The position numbers and the translations under genes were made by a program. DNA of 64,000 bases from Psilocybe azurescens. Its lineage: Eukaryota; Basidiomycota; Agaricomycetes; Agaricales; Agrocybaceae. This document shows positions 11,717 to 24,842 of this stretch, piece after piece (positions within the stretch are counted from its first letter, which is position 1; the number at the start of each line of letters is the position of its first letter). The notes beneath the pieces are model-generated. The model was not told the DNA's origin, searched no databases, and was given only the letters and a program-made list of their open reading frames with translations. The stretch is from NCBI GenBank assembly GCA_023853785.1, contig JAJIRX010000852.1, positions 151,957-215,956 on the forward strand, read 5' to 3'.

Positions 11717-13818
11717 ATGACGATACTGACAACTGTACTGTCCGGTCCAGTACTGTTGCTATGGACCCCTCAGCTATTTCTGTTTGCTTTCATATGGCTT
11801 TCGCTGCGCATCTACAGCTGGAGACTACTTTCCTCCAACCGCACTCGTCGGAAGGCGTTACTCGGAACCCTTGGCTATAAACACGGCGAGGACAAGCGCG
11901 TGGTGGGATTCTTCCATCCGTATTGGTGAGCACATGGTTCTAGAAATTCCACGGCGCTATCTGATTCTACAAGTCTGAAGTAATGCTGGTGGTGGTGGTG
12001 AACGCGTTCTATGGACAGCCATAGCTGGAATACAACGTACAGATCCTGATGTTGTTAGTGTTGTATACAGTGGCGACATTGATACCACAAAAGAACAGAT
12101 TATTTCCAAAGTCAAGGTGAGATATTACATAGAAATCGAGCAGGTCGTCATCACTCTGACAGTTGCCCTTACTGTTGAAAGTCAAGGTTCAATATCGAAT
12201 TGGATCCCAAACTTCTGTCTTTCGTATTTCTTCAGTCACGCTCTCTCGTGGAAGACTCCGCATGGCCTCGATTCACGCTGCTGGGCCAAAGCCTAGGGTC
12301 CATGTATCTCGCATGGGAAGCGATGTCCAAACTCATTCCAGACCTGTACATTGGTTAGCATCATGCTGACATACAAATGAACCAGCTCTAATTTAAATGG
12401 CTAGACACGATGGGATATGCGTTTACTTTTCATGTTGTTTCCCTATTAGGGAAGATCCCTATTGGAGCATACGTCCATTATCCTACTATCAGCACAGATA
12501 TGTTGGCTCGGGTAGAATCCCGGAAGGAATGGCACACTAATACAGATACAATCTCGTCGTCCGCGATTTTAAGCCGACTCAAGCTCCTGTATGTATCCCT
12601 CGGATTTCCAGTGGATTCCAATTGAAACTTTTGACAGATATTATCGCTTATTCATGTACTATTATGCGATCTCCTCCGGACCTCCAATTTCATCATGGTC
12701 AATTCATCTTGGACACAAAATCATGTCGATTCCATTCTAAACTATTCCGATATGTTGTTGGATGCGATACACCTTCTCCCGCCTTTATTTGCTGTCAAAG
12801 CCTTCACGTCCAAAATGCACCTGACCATGCTAGAATAGTGTATCCCCCTTGTGATACAAGCGAAATGGCCCAGTTTCCCTTGATGCCTCGTGAGCGAGTT
12901 GTTTTGAGTATCGCTCAGTTCCGGTAAGGTCATCAACTATGGTCTTTGCAACTGTTCGTATTAACTGTCTTTATAGGCCGGAGAAAGACCACCAAGAGCA
13001 ATTACACGCATTCCATCAACTTTTGAAAAGCCATCCAGAATACAAAGAAAAGGGGAGCGTGAAGTAAAACTAGTGCTTGTTGGTGGAAGCCGCAACGAAG
13101 GGGACGCCAATCGTGTCACGGAACTTCGTAAGCAAGCAAAAGACTTTGAAATCGAGGTGAGCCATTTTTAGACGACCCCGGGTTAAGGCTATTTTAAGAT
13201 GCCAGTAAATTCAGTCGCATACACACTTTGTCGTAAACGCGTCCTATCCCGTCGTCTTGGACTGGCTATCGAAGGCCAGTATTGGGTTCAGTACTATGGT
13301 GGACGAACACTTCGGCATTAATATAGTAGAATTTATGGTCTGCTTCCCTTGCTCTTATTTTTATGCATATATTTGACTGGGTTTTGTTTTACATCATAGG
13401 CGGCTGGTGTCATTCCAGTGGCGCACGCCTCAGGAGGTCCTCTGAAAGATATAATAGTACCCTTTAACGGAGAACGTACTGGTGATTATAACAATTACAG
13501 CATACTTCCGAGCGATCCGAGTTGACCCGTATTCATATTTTTCAACTAGGCTTCCATGCCCAGACGACACACGAATTTGCGGATGCAATAGAGACCGTTT
13601 TGTCACTCTCTCCGGAAGAGGAATCCGCAATGAGGTGGAGAGCGCGAGCATGGGCGGTGCAAAGGTTCTCAGAAGAAGAATTTGAAAGAGGCTGGAACGA
13701 GAGTGGTTGGCGATCATGGTTATTATCACCTCGGAAGGGGGGAGTGATTGTTGACACTGAGCCTCGAGGTTTTTCACCCAATATGTTACTAGAGAAGAAC
13801 CTTAATAAACCCCCATGA
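11717..13818 (+). CDS. ALG11: GDP-Man:Man3GlcNAc2-PP-dolichol alpha-1,2-mannosyltransferase ALG11
   Basis: ALG11 adds the fourth and fifth mannoses to the lipid-linked N-glycan precursor on the cytosolic face of the ER. ATG 11717 gives an N-terminal membrane helix ([17 protein letters not shown]), then VVGFFHPY, and after an intron [13 protein letters not shown], the family signature. Further exons give [146 protein letters not shown] (split here by an intron) and a C-terminal FADAIETVL helix; this GT-B Rossmann part holds the donor site. Three one-base losses interrupt the frame, near 12671-12678, 12821-12836 and 13048-13055. Because ALG11 is usually essential and the rest is intact, I read these as sequence errors. 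Confidence 0.85.
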
Positions 13819-16121
13819 TTTCCTTCACTGACAATGGTATTAGATAGATCGACAAGGACAGGTTTATGTTAAAGGCAATTGCCTCATCGTGCTCCTGCCA
13901 TTATGGAGTTCCGTCCTGGGATGGCGGGGGTGGGGCAGAAACCATCGGTGCTGACTGATACAGTCTCATGTAAACACTAAGATCGTGGAAGGAAAGTACG
14001 CACGTATTTGGCAGATGGCATTGATTTAAGTAAGCTATTCGATGCATCTTCCATTGCACTTGTGGCAATGAACCCTGTTTTGCCCTCCTTTACCATCGTT
14101 GAATTCGAGTCCCTGGATGGCAGCCGGCCAACATTAGACAGTAGTTGCCCGATTTAACTCTATCAATGTGTCTTGAAGGGTAGCTTCCAAATCCTTGTTC
14201 AATTCAACCAGATGTTTTAAAACTCGGGTTAGTATCGTACCCTGCCCTGGAATAACCAGAGGAGTGTGATTTGAGCGGGGCAACTTGGTTTAAAACATCA
14301 CTTCGCAGATAGCATATGGGCTTCCCGGCCAGAAACTCTCACTCCATCACAGAACTCGCTCCTACCAAACCTCCGCCGTACAGACTATTTCTGGATATCA
14401 GATCAATCTTATTTTGAAAAGATCACTCAGGAAAGATGATAAAGCAATTAACAACCACCATGCATTTCTCCGAAATAGGTTGGTGGTGGGCCTATACGGT
14501 TGTCCATTAAGCTTAAGCTCGAGGCGTAGGTCTTCCTTGCCGCCAAGTGCGTTGACGTTAAGATATTATAGAAATCTTGGTATTTTCTCACTGAGCTGAC
14601 GCGTTTGGAGAGGGGATTGATGAGACCATAAGTTGCAATTGTAAGGATAGTTGAGATACGAAAACGTAAGGTAATGGAAATCTCTGAACGATCCTACTGG
14701 TATTCAGGTATTCAACCTTCGGCACTACGATTCCCGAAGGTTTTGAATGCAAATGTGTATATAGGTATTATTGTTTTCGTTGTTCCGGGGTCCGAGTTTT
14801 TGTGCGTCAGATTGGATCATCTCGAGCTGCGCCTACACCTCGCTGCACACAATTACAGATTATATGGGGTGACTGTGTGGGGAACCGTACCTTTGCTCCA
14901 TCTAGTAGTAAGCGCCGGGCGCTTCTTACTAATAGCACAGCCTCCAATCTTCTTCGGATTTTTGCGCCGCGAGGCCTGGCACAGTGGCACTCGCGGGAGA
15001 TCTATCCGGTACCTGAAGTGATTAATTGTTTTTCACTCAAGTCATACATTGTCGAAGATTTACGAAGAAGATCTGCCAAATTGAAACCTTATAGTAAGAC
15101 TTCATCCGGATAAACTATCGCCACTTTTCAGCGTTACAACAACCAACAACTCATATAATTTTGAACAGAAGCTTGCTTGGATTCGTACTGTAAGTGATTG
15201 CGACCTCCAATTCCCATGTATGTAAGCCAATCGGATCATATCCGTCCTAGGCATTGCTTGATGGATCTACAAAGGGTTTAAGGAGCTGCTATGTAGCTTC
15301 TGAATCCGACGGCGTTCGTCATAACCATGACACAAATAAGTAGATAGTGACGTTCCGAGTAGAGGACAATGGAACTTCAACAGCGAGGAATTGTTTGCTT
15401 GAAATACTTACAAGGAGGGGGACAGTGTATCTGGAGAGAACTACAGAAATAATTTCGGTGGCACTAAATTGGCCATTACGCAGTCGGTGGCCTGCCTATT
15501 TTGTCAAAAGAAACGCCAACTTGAGATTCTTTGAGGTTCATCGACATGAACTGATACTCAGGAGTATTCTTAGTGATGTAATTAAAGTCAGTAAGCGATT
15601 TGGGAAATAGTTCAGGCAGATATGTACAACCGAGCAACAAAACTATTAGAAGACCGTCGGCTTCAGTTTGAAGTGAGTTTCACGGGAATGAACGGTACTA
15701 GCTGGTACTAGACGGTGCTGGTATCCAAGGAAATGAACAGCATTTTTCATGTTCGCGTATGACGACAGGATGTCTGACGTTTCGGGACACCAGTTCCTTC
15801 TTTTGGAAAATAGCTTAATGGGTTTGCATATTGAATTGCACGACCTCGAAACTCCGGCGTGCACGTTGTTAGTCGTGTCTTCTTTGGAGCAGCAGCGTCC
15901 TATTCAAAGGGACAATAAGACCGTGTATGCATAGTACTTGGATTGAGAAGGCATAAGGATTACAGGACGAGATTCTGATTTCTCACTTGTACATATTTCT
16001 CGCATAGATAAGAGCGCTCGCATTATTTGATGACGCGGTATCTTTATCAAAGGCATAAAAATACGTCTCTTGCTCCATCGCGCGTTTAAGAACACTCGGA
16101 TATATGCCGTCTAAGTTATCT
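13819..16121. other. intergenic region with possible decayed coding sequence, 13.8-16.1 kb
   Basis: Over 2 kb without a recognisable gene. Plus-strand frames between 14674 and 15640 look partly protein-like (SLKSYIVEDLRRRSAKLKP near 15030; RRGTVYLERTTEIISVALNW near 15415; ADMYNRATKLLEDRRLQFE near 15615). They change frame repeatedly and match no family I know. They may be remnants of one dead gene or chance. Confidence 0.25.
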
Positions 16122-17764
16122 TCATGATAATTTCTTCCCCTTACCCTGGATCTCGGCAAGGCTCTTGAATCCAGCCAAGCCAAGAGAGGTATCCAAGTCA
16201 GCCAAAGTGTGCCTGATGACTTGCTCAACGCCAGCCTGTCCCGCGATGATTGAACCATATAACCAAGGACGACCGACTAGAGAGATGTGTGGTTAACTAA
16301 GCAGAAAATTTCGGAAAAGACTGCGGAGCTTACGAAGTACCGCTTGTGCACCAAGTGCCATAGCTTTTATGATATCGCTCCCCGTTCGAATCCCAGAATC
16401 GAACAGAACAGTCAATTCTCCTGCTTGCTGGGCAGCCTTGACCTTTGAGACTTCATGATTACTTCTAGCGCGAGTAAGGAGGGTATCGCTCCATCAAGTT
16501 GTCGTCCGCCTAGATAAACATTGTTAATACGCGAGAAACTTCAAGTGTCAGCCGCCTTTCGACGTACCATGATTAGAGACAATGATACCATTAACCCCGT
16601 ACTCTAGTGCTTTTTCTGCGTCCTGCAATGCGAACAACAGTCAGTTAATGGGTTCAAGAGACCCGAGAAAGACCAGAAGAAAAAATACATACATGAACGC
16701 TCTGAATGCCCTTGAGGAGGAGTGGACCTTCCCAATTATCTCTGATGAATTTGAGGTCTTCCCAGGAGTGGTACAGTCCGGAATTCGCCTCCTTTAGCCA
16801 CTCCGAGCCGAGGTAAACATCCTCACGAGCTTTGGGATCCCCAGCTGCAAATGCTTGATCAATTTTGGCAGGGTCATAAGGGAATACTGGGTGTTCATGT
16901 GTTACAGCCTTGCCGTGCTTTGCCATGAAGACAGGGTCAGACTTTCCGATCTGAACCCCTACACCATGGGCGAATGGAATATACGAAGTTTCGAGGTCAT
17001 GGGGTCGCCAACCAATAGACATAGTGTCTAGGGTGATGACCAGGGCTTTGAAATTATTATCCTTGGCTCTCTTGAGAAGAGATAAAGTTACGTCCTTAGA
17101 CTTTGGCCTACATTGCAAGACTGAGAAGAGGATTGGCATGCATTTGCCTAATTGACTAACCAATAGAGTTGGTACCAGCGGTGCCCATCCCCGTTGGCTT
17201 CTGCTACTTCTTCAAGCGATCTGCTTGACGCTGTGCTCGAGATGAATGGCACTCCGAGAACCTTTCCGGCGCGGGCTGGATTGAATTCTCCATCGGGATG
17301 GAATGTCGCTTGCACCCCGATGGGAGCGATGAAAATGGGCGAGGAGTGAGTGACGCCAAAGATAGTAACCTATCAGTGGAAATATGTTTAGTTCCCTGCG
17401 ATCAGTATGATATAACCAAGCAATCACTTCTAGAGACCGTGTCGTGGCGTCGACCAACATCCGAGGGATGATCCCCCACTTCTCGAAAGCCTTCAAATTG
17501 GCGCGATAGGTCGCGTTGGTGCCAGCGCTTCCACCAGCGTACATAAAGGCACCTGGCTCCATCGTCAAGTGATGAACAGCTTTATGTGTAGGATCTCTCA
17601 CCGCCATGATCTTTTAGTTTTTCCTTTGCCTTAGCTTCGATCTCCTCGAAAACCACTGTTCCTAGGGGTTGAGGACCAATTCGCCCCCGATAGACATCTG
17701 GCATGTAGGAGCTCCATGGGTTCCCTCCAGGTAGTATCACGATGTCAGGTTTTGCGTCGACCAT
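16122..17764 (-). CDS. FMN-dependent alpha-hydroxy-acid oxidoreductase, lactate 2-monooxygenase-like
   Basis: Joined exons give a TIM-barrel flavoprotein of the lactate oxidase/glycolate oxidase family. Order: MVDAKPDIVILPGGNPWSSY, VYRGRIGPQPLGTVVFEEIE, AFMYAGGSAGTNATYRAN, WGIIPRMLVDATTRSLEVTI, PIFIAPIGVQATFHP, DGHRWYQLYW, LVITLDTMSIGWRPHDLETS, SDPVFMAKHGKA, PLLLKGIQSVHDAEKALEYG, the FMN/substrate signature GIIVSNHGGRQLDGAIPSL, LFDSGIRTGSDIIKAMALGA and LLGRPWLYGS. There is no cytochrome b5 domain, so it is not a CYB2-type dehydrogenase. The GWRPHDLETSYIPF stretch and the inserted segment after it resemble lactate 2-monooxygenases, which turn lactate into acetate; the substrate here is inferred. 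The N-terminal intron is GTGAGA..GCCAG, joining KDHG to GAFMYAGG. One base seems lost in the AAA run (TTT, 16444-16446) between EVIMKSQ and VKAAQQAGELTV. Ends EIQGKGKKLS at 16122. Confidence 0.8.
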
Positions 17765-19179
17765 GATCTAGATGATCTGAACTTCCAGTAGATAACAAGG
17801 AGATATGGTACATCCCAGGCCCGGGTTCCCTGAGCCTTAAGTACGCAAGTCCGGTAGATATTGGCCGGATATCCATAGGCGGTTGAACATTTGGGATCAT
17901 GAGATTCAGAACAGAGAGGGCTTACAAACTAAGCGGTGATTCTTGTGTCGCCGAATGTGCTCACCAGTTGGCACGTGTGAACCCGTGGAGAAATTAACCC
18001 CAAGGCCTTTCAATACTTAGTACTTAGTACTGAAGAATTCCAACATGCATTGGCTATTATCACAATGTTATGTTCTGTATGAGGCACCCTCGTCTTACGA
18101 GTCTTTCTCGTAATTTAGACTTTGAATGATGTTGCAGGTGGTCTCTTGATAAGCTCGAACGTTGATATAAATAGTACTGGGTATCGGTACGGGGTCCCGA
18201 GTTCAATTATACAGGAAACATCGCAATGTATCGAAATTACGCAATTGTCCCATTTCAGCCTATTTCATCTCGCTATTGTAGAAGATTGTAGGCCCGAATG
18301 TACGTGAGTGAAGACAAGCCTCACATGGTGGCTTGGGAAGCTGACAGCCGTTCCGTATACTGAACGTTGTATACATATGTACAGCCCCACGGGAGCCTTG
18401 TTTCATCGTCTTTCAGACTCTGTTCGATCGACAGGGAATTATATCTTCAATTACGCACACATAGCCACTAGCTGCGCTTGTATCTCGCTACGTAGATATT
18501 ACAAATGCCTTTCAATGACGATCCAAGAATATCGAATCAAGCTTGAACATATGTACGCTCTTGTCCCAAAGTTGGAAAAGAACACAGGCGAACCTTGAGG
18601 ATCCTGTGCACTGAGCGAGCAAGTGGCCTGCGGGCTAATTAGAGTTCACAGGTGCTGTAGATGCCGTGTGGGTATACATGGAGAATGCACAAGAAATGAG
18701 CCCAGTGCACTGGAAAACACCTCAATCAATCTTTGATTCAGCCTGCGCGCTTTCGAGAGAGTTGGCAAAATTGCAAGGGTTTCTCGGATAGTCGGCGCGC
18801 GAAGTGAGGGAATGATCTTGGTAAATTGCTGGTCCTTAGATGACTTGTACTCAGGCATCAATACCCGAGGTACACAAACGATACGGCTTGCGACAGCAAA
18901 TATGTTGGAACTTGACTTCTCATGCCACACCCATTGTGAATTCTAGGTAAAGTGCCGTATGTGTCTGTTTCCATTTTTTGATCGTGGCGACTGATATTAA
19001 AGGGATCTAGTTAAGGAGATGAAAATAGAAGCCTTAGATTCTTCGATAAGGTTTGTTGCAGCATTCAACGTCCGTTTGATGAATATTGATTTGATAGGGT
19101 CGAAGAACCGTGATTCATGCATTAGGACGAACGGATGTTCAGAAAGAGTCGTATGATCAAGATAGCTTCATAAAAACAT
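17765..19179. other. intergenic region, 17.8-19.2 kb
   Basis: Lies between the monooxygenase-like gene and its decayed copy, both on the minus strand. Frames at 18308-18598 and 18646-18930 have no recognisable domain or partner exon. No feature called. Confidence 0.4.
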
Positions 19180-20583
19180 CTTCACCTTTCCCTTGAATCT
19201 CCCAGAGACTCTTAAATCCAGACAATCAAAGGGCGGTGTCCATGTCAGCCATTGTGTGCTTGATGACTTATTTGACGGCAGCTTTCCCCACAACGATAGA
19301 GCCATATAACCAAGGATGGCCGACTGTAGAATCAAAAACCACGGTTAATACAACGCACTACAGTGCATAGACACAAAGCTTACGAACAACAGCCCCGATT
19401 TCTGAGCAGTTTTGACTTTTGGTGACTTTATGATTGCTTCCAAAGCAAGCAGAGTGGGAATACCTTCGTCGATTTGTCGTCCACTTAAATACAGAAGAAA
19501 GCTGAATGCCATGTAAAATCGGTTGAACGCAGATAATTAGAAACGATAAAGCTATTGACACCGAAGTCGATGCACTTTTCCGCGTCCTATGGTGTGCACC
19601 GAGTCAGTAAACCTCGATGTGATACCCATATATAAAGAGAAGCATACATGAATATTTTGTAAACCCTTGAGCACCAGCGGGCCGAGAGCTTTTGTATCGT
19701 CTGCCTTAACTACCTCGTCCACTTCGGCAGGGTCATATTGAAAATTTGGGTGTTCATTCGTCACAGCCTTGCCGTGCTTGGCCATAAATAGGGGTCAAAC
19801 CTTCGAACCTGAACGCCGACACCTTAGGCAAACGGAAGGTAAGAAGTTTCAAGGTCGTGGGGACGCCAGCCGAGACACATAGTGTCGAGAGTAACGACCA
19901 GAGCTGAGAAGCCATTGTCTTTCGCTCTCTTCATAAGTGTTAAGGGGTTGTTATCAGACTTTGTCGTAGAATTATAGGAATTAGGAACGCAGCGTTGTGT
20001 GTCTGATTAGACTCACCAATATATTTGGTACTAGCGATGTCCATCTCCGTTGACCTCTGCAATTTCCTCCATTGACTCACTCGAAGCGGTACTAAAAATG
20101 AATGGCACTCCGAGAGCCTTGCCAGCTCGGGCAGAATTGAACTCTGCATTGGGATGAAACGTCCCTTGCACCCCACCGGTGCGATAAAAATAGGCGAGGG
20201 ATAAGTGACACCAAAGATAGTGACCTGTAAGATAATGACCGTTGGTGTTGGGCGTTCAAGTGAACAAAAACGCGTATTTACTTCTGGAGACTTTGTAGTA
20301 GAATCGAACAGCATTCGGAGGATGATCCCTACTTCTCGAACGCCTTTCTGTTGGCCAGATAGGCTGAACGGGAGCCAGCATTTCCGCTAGCATTTCCGAA
20401 GACATCTGAGTTGATCCGTCAAGCAATGAAATGGACAAAGTGTACAGGCCTCCTACCGCGAAAATCTTTCAGTTTTTCTCTGGCCTTTGACTCAATCTCT
20501 TTGAAAACGACTGGGCCTAGAGGTTGAGGGCCGACGCGACCACTACAAATTTCTGCTATGGATTTCTTGGACTGGGTTGGCAT
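19180..20583 (-). pseudogene. decayed tandem copy of the lactate-monooxygenase-like gene
   Basis: A second copy of the neighbouring flavoenzyme in the same orientation about 1.4 kb upstream. Matching pieces in order: ATG 20583 (MPTQSKKSIAEIC), SGRVGPQPLGPVVFKEIESK, VTIFGVTYPSPIFIAPVG, GKALGVPFIFSTASSES, MAKHGKAVTNEHPNFQYDPA, and a C-terminal VGHPWLYGSIVVGKAA...KSLWEIQGKGE. The catalytic-domain end carries in-frame TAA (19270-19268) and TGA (19228-19226). About 36 codons present in the intact gene between the VDEV and PLVLKGLQ segments are missing. The SGIRTGSDIIK block is gone, and the RPW arginine is histidine. This is true decay by substitution and deletion, unlike the homopolymer slips elsewhere. 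It arose by local duplication. Confidence 0.85.
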
Positions 20584-20909
20584 ATTGAGAAGCTTGCGGT
20601 TTCGAGTACAATGATTGCTCGATATGTTGTGCTATTTCAGCGGGTCTTATGTACCTCAATACAGTCAATAACGGCCACAAATGATTGATGAAGTACTAAG
20701 ATCATGAGAGCAATGAAGAGAAAGTGATTATCAAACGTAATGAACTCATTTTGCCTTGTGTAACCGTGACGGCCAAAAATAACTGGGGCATACTCAGTAC
20801 ATCTACGTGTCTCCCTGCTGGACTCCCATATTTATTGCTGGTGCTCTCTGTGGACACGACGGTCTGGTCCGCCCTTGTTGGTCTTACTCAGCAGCGCTGG
20901 CTCCTCAGC

Positions 20910-23860
20910 ATGCTCTCAGCTTTCCCTGCAGCTCTTCTTCTTTTACTCTTCGCACCCCCAGTCTTCTCTGTTGAACCCACATCCCCATTGGACCCCTTTA
21001 AGGCTTTATCGTTGCAGAAGCCGCAGCAGCCAAAGAATCCTATATGTTGTCTCAAACCCTTGACACCGTTGGAGCCCGTCGATGATGGCGTTCTCCTCTC
21101 ATTTGAAGAGTGGAAGATGAAACAATTGGCGACCCAATCAGGAGGAACGACTGGTACATACGATAAGGATTCGAGTATTGGTGCTCCAAAACCAGGAGAA
21201 GGGAACACTCTCAATGACGCGGGTAGTACTACCAGCGAGTCGACAAGCCCACCTGTCGAGAACCCTGCACCCTCCGGCTTCACCAATCCGGACCAAGTAC
21301 CCTCGGGTCCTCATTTCAGAGTTCCTTTAACAGATAGGTTCAACTATGCAAGTCTAGATTGCTCTGCGCGTGTCCACACGGCCCATCGCTCAGCCAAGTC
21401 ACCTTCATCTATCCTTTCATCGAAGCGAGACCGCTACATGCTCAGCCCCTGCGACAAGTCAAAGGAGAATCAATATGTTGTAGTCGAACTATGTGACGAT
21501 ATTCGTATCGATACAGTCCAACTTGCCAACTTTGAATTCTTCAGTGGGGTGTTCAAAGACTTCACGGTTAGCGTGGCCAAAAATTATGACCCAGAAGGCT
21601 GGACACCCGTCGCAACATACCGAGCTAAGAATGTCCGCGGTGTGCAATCCTTCCACCCTCCTACATCGTTGCGGGATTTCTATCGCTTTATACGCATCGA
21701 TTTTATCTCCAACTATGGCAATGAGTTCTATTGCCCGGTTTCTCTCCTACGTGTATATGGACTTACCCATCTTGAAGAGTGGAAATGGGATGTTTGGGAG
21801 TTGGAAAGTAGATCTAAACAGGAGGAGCAGAAGCGAAAGAGGCAGCGCAGCATTGAATTGGGGGCCGTTCCAGAACCACTTGTCGTGCCACTCACCTCTG
21901 AACCAAGCACAAACTCAAGTAATGGTGCTACTCCAATCGTTGACGTTGAAAAAATCACTACACCCCCGACACAAATGACACAGAGCGTACTGCAGACACC
22001 CCTTCCCTTGCTTCGTCACAAAATCAGAGTACCTCTGTTATCCCATCAAATAGCCATACTATCCGTCGTGATTCGTCGACTCCCACTGCCAATGAATATC
22101 ATCAACCCATACCATCCCAAAATGCGAACGACGACTCATTTACGCAATCCACAGACTTGCATATATTAACACCCAACGTTTCTCCTATACCTTCTCCGTC
22201 TGATGCTCATCGCCAGACCCCAAATATACCAACTTCAATTTCTGAATCTTCATCCACCGGAACATCGCTACCTTCAAGTCCATCACAAGCTAACATTAAT
22301 GTACCATATACTGTTCCTTCTCCGTCTGATCCTTCGCATGCTATGCCTGGAACACCCATCATCATCACCTCTTCGAACACTCCTTCCAGTGCTATCATTC
22401 CTGTCCTCCCTTCTTCATCGCATCTGGCCGTTAAAGGCGGCGAGTCTATCTATCGCACAATCATGAACAGGTTGGCGGAGGTCGAACTCAACCAAACTCT
22501 TTACATGCAGTATATTGAACAACAAAACCTCGCCGTCAGAGAGGCAATCAAACGATTGGGAGAAGATGTAGGCCGATTGGAGGGCATAGTGAGTAATTGA
22601 ATTTGCTCGAGAAGAGTTATATTCAGAGTTTATGCTAATAGAGTCGAGCCCAATCTTTAACATACCAACGGACCCTCGCCGAGTGGGAAAAGCAGCGTTA
22701 CCAAATGGAAATGGAGTATGGCGACCTCATAACGAGGATTGACTACCTATCGGAAGAGGTAATACTCCACTTTCCTCCTAAGCCGAGATATAGTTTACGA
22801 ACGACACCATTTGCAGATTGTTTTGGAAAAACGTCTCGGTGTTGCCCAACTGTGTCTGCTCCTCGCCGTTCTTATGTTCCTAGGGCTCACTCGAGGGTCC
22901 AGAACGGAGGCTATGATCGACCATGGATCCAACAAGCTCAACCAATCTGTGAGAGAGTGGGGAAAACGTCATTTCAAGCTCAGTGGTGATTGGACTGGTC
23001 GATTCAAGGGAAAAGACCCTGTGGATGCAGGAAAACAAAGCAGCCGAAGTCGAAGTCGAAGTCGAACTCCGCTGCTGAGTTCCAGACCGAAACCTTTGTC
23101 GGTCAAATCCTACCCGCCACATTTACCTCTGCATCTACAAGGTTTGTGGATCGCCTTTAAAATAGGATCGTCAGCTAACTCATATTCTATCAGATGACGA
23201 CGGTATGATAGTATTCCCATCTACCTCACGCCCCCACAGAATAAAAGAACCTCTGGAGACCATACATCTCAACACTGCTCCTCCTTTCGGAGAGAATCAA
23301 AATCGACCTCGCAAAATCTCGAATCCTCGTTCTCGTGCTCCTTCGTTGCGTTCGACACCTGCTGGTCGTCGGAGTTATGTTGTCCACGCGAAAGCTACAA
23401 CACCTACTGTAGCCAGCTTCCGCCCCCAAATGTTGCAGCGGTCCAGTTCTCATGGCGTAGCCATACCACAAAGCGGGTCGTGGGGCTCGATGAACGTACC
23501 TAAGAGCGCCAAAAAGTGGGCCAGGACAGCGCATTTGCATGAGGTGAAAACCCCGCGAGTTCTGTTCCCTCCTGCATCCGCGACTTCAGCCTTGGCCGCC
23601 CGCAGGTCAAAAAATCGGGAGACGATATTAGTCCAACACGGCATGACCGGGATCAGGAACGAACACCGAGAGGGATCGAGTCTGATAGAGAAAATGAGGG
23701 CTTCTTTTCGCTGATGGCGGTTAATGGAAAGCAGTCGATCATTGGTTCAATGCCCCCACCGGCGAATAGCCTTCTGTTCGCTAAAACAGAGGACGATGGG
23801 GATCCATGGGTGGATAGTGATACGACTAGTATCGACGGGTTGGAGGGGTTCGGGTCGTAA
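20910..23860 (+). CDS. SUN-domain ER/nuclear-envelope protein, SLP1/SUCO family
   Basis: ATG 20910 starts a signal peptide (MLSAFPAALLLLLFAPPVFS). LLSFEEWKMKQL is the EEWK-type box of SLP1/SUCO proteins. The SUN domain spans about 21310-21770: DRFNYASLDCSARV, YMLSPCDKSKENQYVVVELC, IRIDTVQLANFEFFSG, FKDFTVSVAKNY, FYRFIRIDFISNYGNEFYCP, SLLRVYG. After a serine/proline-rich linker comes a coiled coil (ESIYRTIMNRLAEVELNQT, QQNLAVREAIKRLGEDVGR) and one membrane helix LGVAQLCLLLAVLMFLGL. The cytosolic tail has an RS repeat (about 23040-23070) and ends DDGDPWVDSD. In yeast Slp1 works with Emp65 to protect folding ER proteins. One-base losses occur at C4 21999-22002 (in the linker) and at GGG 23672-23674 (near the C-terminus); reading across both gives an acidic end and the stop at 23860. 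Confidence 0.85.
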
Positions 23861-24842
23861 TCTGGGCAATACCGGCCATTCTACTTCCTCAACCCCTTCA
23901 GCGCATTTGTTGATACGTTATCACTACACATACCACCTGTTGCATGTTTGGGTATGTCCTCTGCACGTCTCGACTTGATTCCTTGCAAGACACGTCGACC
24001 TTTGGTCAGACATCAATCCGGAATACATACGATTGAGTATCATATGAGGCCATGAAATGGTGGGCTGGATCTTTATCCGTCTATTATTGACTTTAACCTG
24101 TCGATTCATGTGCAAATGGGTAACATGACGAGCTCTTATTTCCACTCAACACCCCGACGTTTTGTTATCTCCCTTTTCAAGTCGTCCGATAATTCTGAGA
24201 TTGGGTTGTTTCAAACCCATGTGTTCGATTGTCGGGATACTTTCAATATTGCAGTCAGACGATCGACGAAGTACATACCAGTAGTGCGTAGTAGACTTGT
24301 ATGCAACCCAGCATATCCATCCCAAAATGGTGTTGGCTCGCCAAGGCGGCTCAACCCTGTTTGTCCGAAACATTCATGATCATAAGTAACGTCGTGAAGC
24401 ATGTAGAAATTAACAAATCGTACAGGTGAGCTCAGCAACAAAAACTAGTGACGATGAACTGAAAATTCTTGTTGTATTTTCAAATCTTTCGAAGCCTCAT
24501 GACTTTGAACTCTGGATAAGCATCATATGGGTTCTGCTGCTTCTCTAGACTCGAGTGACATTCCGTGATAGTATCCGATGCCGTCTGGATGATCAAATGA
24601 TACACGATCAATGGTTTGCTGTAAACTTTGACTTCTTAGTCTCCTCGGCTCCACTGCCATACAATGGCCCTTGCAAGCCTACGCGTTTAATGACCGCGTG
24701 AACCACCTTAAACCTCGAGCTATAAGTACAACTACCGGGCTTCTACCTCCCTTCTACGAGTTTCACTACAAGCACCCTTCAGTTTACTACCCCTCAATCT
24801 TCTCCTGGGGCTGTAGGCATTGCCGCAGGATTGCATTCCAGC
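23861..24842. other. intergenic region, 23.9-24.8 kb
   Basis: Between two plus-strand genes. Frames at 23924-24441 lack domains. The last 120 bases are pyrimidine-rich with CTATAAGTA near 24720, a possible core promoter for the hexosaminidase. Confidence 0.4.

Noticed and set aside
17582..17632. Apparent frameshift between KLKDH and AFMYAGG in the monooxygenase-like gene
   Set aside because: A 49-base GTGAGA..GCCAG intron joins them exactly in frame, so no error is needed.
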